Source: Ktedonosporobacter rubrisoli (GTDB lineage: Bacteria > Chloroflexota > Ktedonobacteria > Ktedonobacterales > Ktedonobacteraceae). From it: a stretch of DNA of 64,000 nt. The position numbers were made by a program, and so were the translations under genes. The stretch is taken from the NCBI RefSeq assembly GCF_004208415.1, contig NZ_CP035758.1, positions 3,100,001 to 3,164,000 of the forward strand, given 5' to 3'. This document shows positions 62,427 through 64,000 of this stretch, piece after piece (the first letter of the stretch is position 1; each line of letters opens with the position of its first letter). The notes below the pieces were generated by a model, which was not told the origin of the DNA, did not search any database, and saw nothing but the letters and a program-made list of their open reading frames with translations.

Positions 62427-64000
62427 ATGCAAACTGCACCTGAGGCTGCTGTAATGCAGGATAAGCCATTAATGCGGGGATTTGGGCTTATTGCAGTAAT
62501 CAGTGCCTTGATGCTGACACTCTTATTGGAGGCCCTGGATCAGACAATTGTAGGCACCGCCATGCCCCGTATTATTGCAGAGCTACATGGGCTAGATCGC
62601 TATACCTGGGTAGTGACGGCCTATATACTTGCCTCGATGACCATGATCCCGATAGTTGGTAAGCTCTCCGATCAGTTTGGGCGCAAATGGTTTTTGCTAG
62701 GCGGCACTGCCCTCTTCCTGCTTGGTTCGGGTCTGGCCGGGGCATCCCAGAGCATGGATCAGCTGATCATCTTTCGGGCCTTACAGGGATTGGGAGCAGG
62801 CATTGGCATGGCTTTAGTCGCGACAGTCTTCGCCGAGCTCTTCCCGCCTGCTGAGAGGGCAAAATGGGGAAGCCTATTTGGCATTGTCTATGGTTTCTCG
62901 AATCTCTTTGGTCCGGCAATTGGCGGCTGGCTGACTGAGCATGGCCCGCTGCTTAGCCGCCTGATCACCGAGAACGGTCGCTGGCGCTGGGTCTTCTATA
63001 TTAACATACCGGTTGGTCTCCTGGCTCTGGTTGCGCTTCTATTCTTTTTACCGGCTAATCTCTCATTGCGCAGTGGAGCTGTGAATAAAGCACAAACTAA
63101 GACTGCTCGCATCGATTTTCTTGGGGCCTTTCTCTCGGCCATAGCAACCATCTCCTTAATGCTTGGCCTGAGCTGGGGGAGCACGCAGATCTCAGCCTGG
63201 GGCTCGCCACAGGTGCTCGCCCTGCTTGGAGCCGGTGTTGTGCTGTTTGTCCTATTCTTGCTGGTTGAGCGTAAAGCCGCCGAACCCATCTTGCCATTGG
63301 ATCTCTTCAGCAATCAGGTCTTCAGTGCTGCGGCGTTGCTCTCGGTGCTGCAGATGATGGTTCTATTGGGGCTCTCGCTGTACTTACCACTCTTCTTTCA
63401 AGGGGTGCTGGGTATTTCACCTACCGAGGCAGGCCTGGTGATGACCCCGCTCTCGATAAGCATGGTCGTAGGGGCAACTGTAGCTGGTCCCATTGTGGGC
63501 ATACTCAAGCGCTATCAGCTCATCGCCATCCTGGGAGCCGTATTGATGGTCGTAGGTACCTTCTTGATCACGCTGCTTAAGCCAGAGAGCGGCCTGCTGC
63601 CGTCTATCCTGTTTATGATTGTGGTGGGTATTGGTACTGGTACCTTCTTCTCTATACCGATGTTGGCAGCGCAAAACGCCTTGCCGCTCAATCGGCTGGG
63701 GATTAGCACTGCGGCAACGCGCTATCTAGGGCAGGTAGGTGCTACCCTGGGTATCGCAGTTGTTGGTACTGTCGTGAGCAGCTCAGCATCTGGGGATGTG
63801 ATGAGCCATCTACCGAGCAGCGTAGCCGAAAAATTATCATTTGCCGGAGCGCTGCAGCATGGCTTTGTAGCGGTTCTGATCTTTGCGGTCATTGCTCTGC
63901 TTGCCACATTTTTCCTGAAAGATGTGCCCTTTGTGGTACGGCAAGGAAATGAGGAGATGGAGGTAACTGCCAATGACGAGATTGATAAAGAGCTGATTCA
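62427..64000 (+). CDS. MFS multidrug exporter, DHA2 type (3' end outside window)
   Basis: The frame is open from ATG 62427 to the last base, at least 524 residues. LLEALDQTIVGTAMPRIIAE is the helix-1 signature of DHA2 multidrug antiporters, and SDQFGRKWFLL is the loop 2-3 motif. GIVYGFSNLFGPAIGGWLTE is the motif C. AGAGGA precedes the start by nine bases. The C-terminal end (KDVPFVVRQGNEEMEVTAND) looks close to the natural end, so only a few residues are missing. Confidence 0.88.
   Translation, partial: MQTAPEAAVMQDKPLMRGFGLIAVISALMLTLLLEALDQTIVGTAMPRIIAELHGLDRYTWVVTAYILASMTMIPIVGKLSDQFGRKWFLLGGTALFLLGSGLAGASQSMDQLIIFRALQGLGAGIGMALVATVFAELFPPAERAKWGSLFGIVYGFSNLFGPAIGGWLTEHGPLLSRLITENGRWRWVFYINIPVGLLALVALLFFLPANLSLRSGAVNKAQTKTARIDFLGAFLSAIATISLMLGLSWGSTQISAWGSPQVLALLGAGVVLFVLFLLVERKAAEPILPLDLFSNQVFSAAALLSVLQMMVLLGLSLYLPLFFQGVLGISPTEAGLVMTPLSISMVVGATVAGPIVGILKRYQLIAILGAVLMVVGTFLITLLKPESGLLPSILFMIVVGIGTGTFFSIPMLAAQNALPLNRLGISTAATRYLGQVGATLGIAVVGTVVSSSASGDVMSHLPSSVAEKLSFAGALQHGFVAVLIFAVIALLATFFLKDVPFVVRQGNEEMEVTANDEIDKELI

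Noticed and set aside
62118..62432. Minus-strand frame of 104 codons
   Set aside because: Basic, low-quality sequence overlapping the promoter area of the last MFS gene.

Overview
The window most resembles a Ktedonobacteria-type (Chloroflexota) chromosome. GC is about 50% by eye. There are two very large MalT-like LuxR regulators, luciferase-like (F420-type) oxidoreductases, many MFS exporters, orphan lipoprotein solute-binding proteins, and insertion-sequence or transposon remnants. No rRNA, tRNA or CRISPR array was seen. The assignment is inferred from gene content, not from a marker gene.

Layout. 1-3.1 kb: end of an amidohydrolase, a Rieske protein and an orphan Tat/lipoprotein binding protein. 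3.1-7.2 kb: the most unusual locus, a flavin-dependent halogenase behind a 79-residue peptide with seven repeated V-W-G/S motifs, divergent from a glutamate-cysteine-ligase-like enzyme. It looks like a RiPP (ribosomal peptide) pathway for halogenated tryptophans. 7.4-12.8 kb: a Dpp/Opp-type ABC importer with a divergent LacI regulator. 13-16 kb: SecD without SecF, and a complete IS with 14-bp ends and a 5-bp target duplication. 16-25 kb: an MFS exporter, a binding protein with a structured leader, a 1036-residue MalT-like regulator, a BNR propeller protein and a zinc-ribbon TIR protein.

25-38 kb: a CPBP protease, a shrunken MFS gene, a CynX-like exporter, luciferase-like oxidoreductases (one frameshifted) with clear palindromic operators, an ECF-sigma/methyltransferase fusion coupled to an AlaX-like editing protein, two tandem zinc-ribbon/CPBP-like membrane proteins and a small membrane peptide. 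38-48 kb: a quinone oxidoreductase and a YciI protein, then a homoprotocatechuate meta-cleavage cluster: HpaG-like proteins, GntR regulator, DapA-like aldolase, HpaE, HpaD and an MFS importer. 48-56 kb: a DHA2 exporter, a second MalT-like regulator, a nucleotidyltransferase pair resembling a toxin-antitoxin module, a WYL regulator and a patatin with a premature stop.

56.6-61.6 kb: a decayed Tn3-family transposon with 38-39 bp inverted repeats and a TTTTT duplication. It keeps broken pieces of resolvase and transposase and now carries a TetR/ABC-2 exporter operon. The window ends with a YrdB protein and the start of a further DHA2 exporter.
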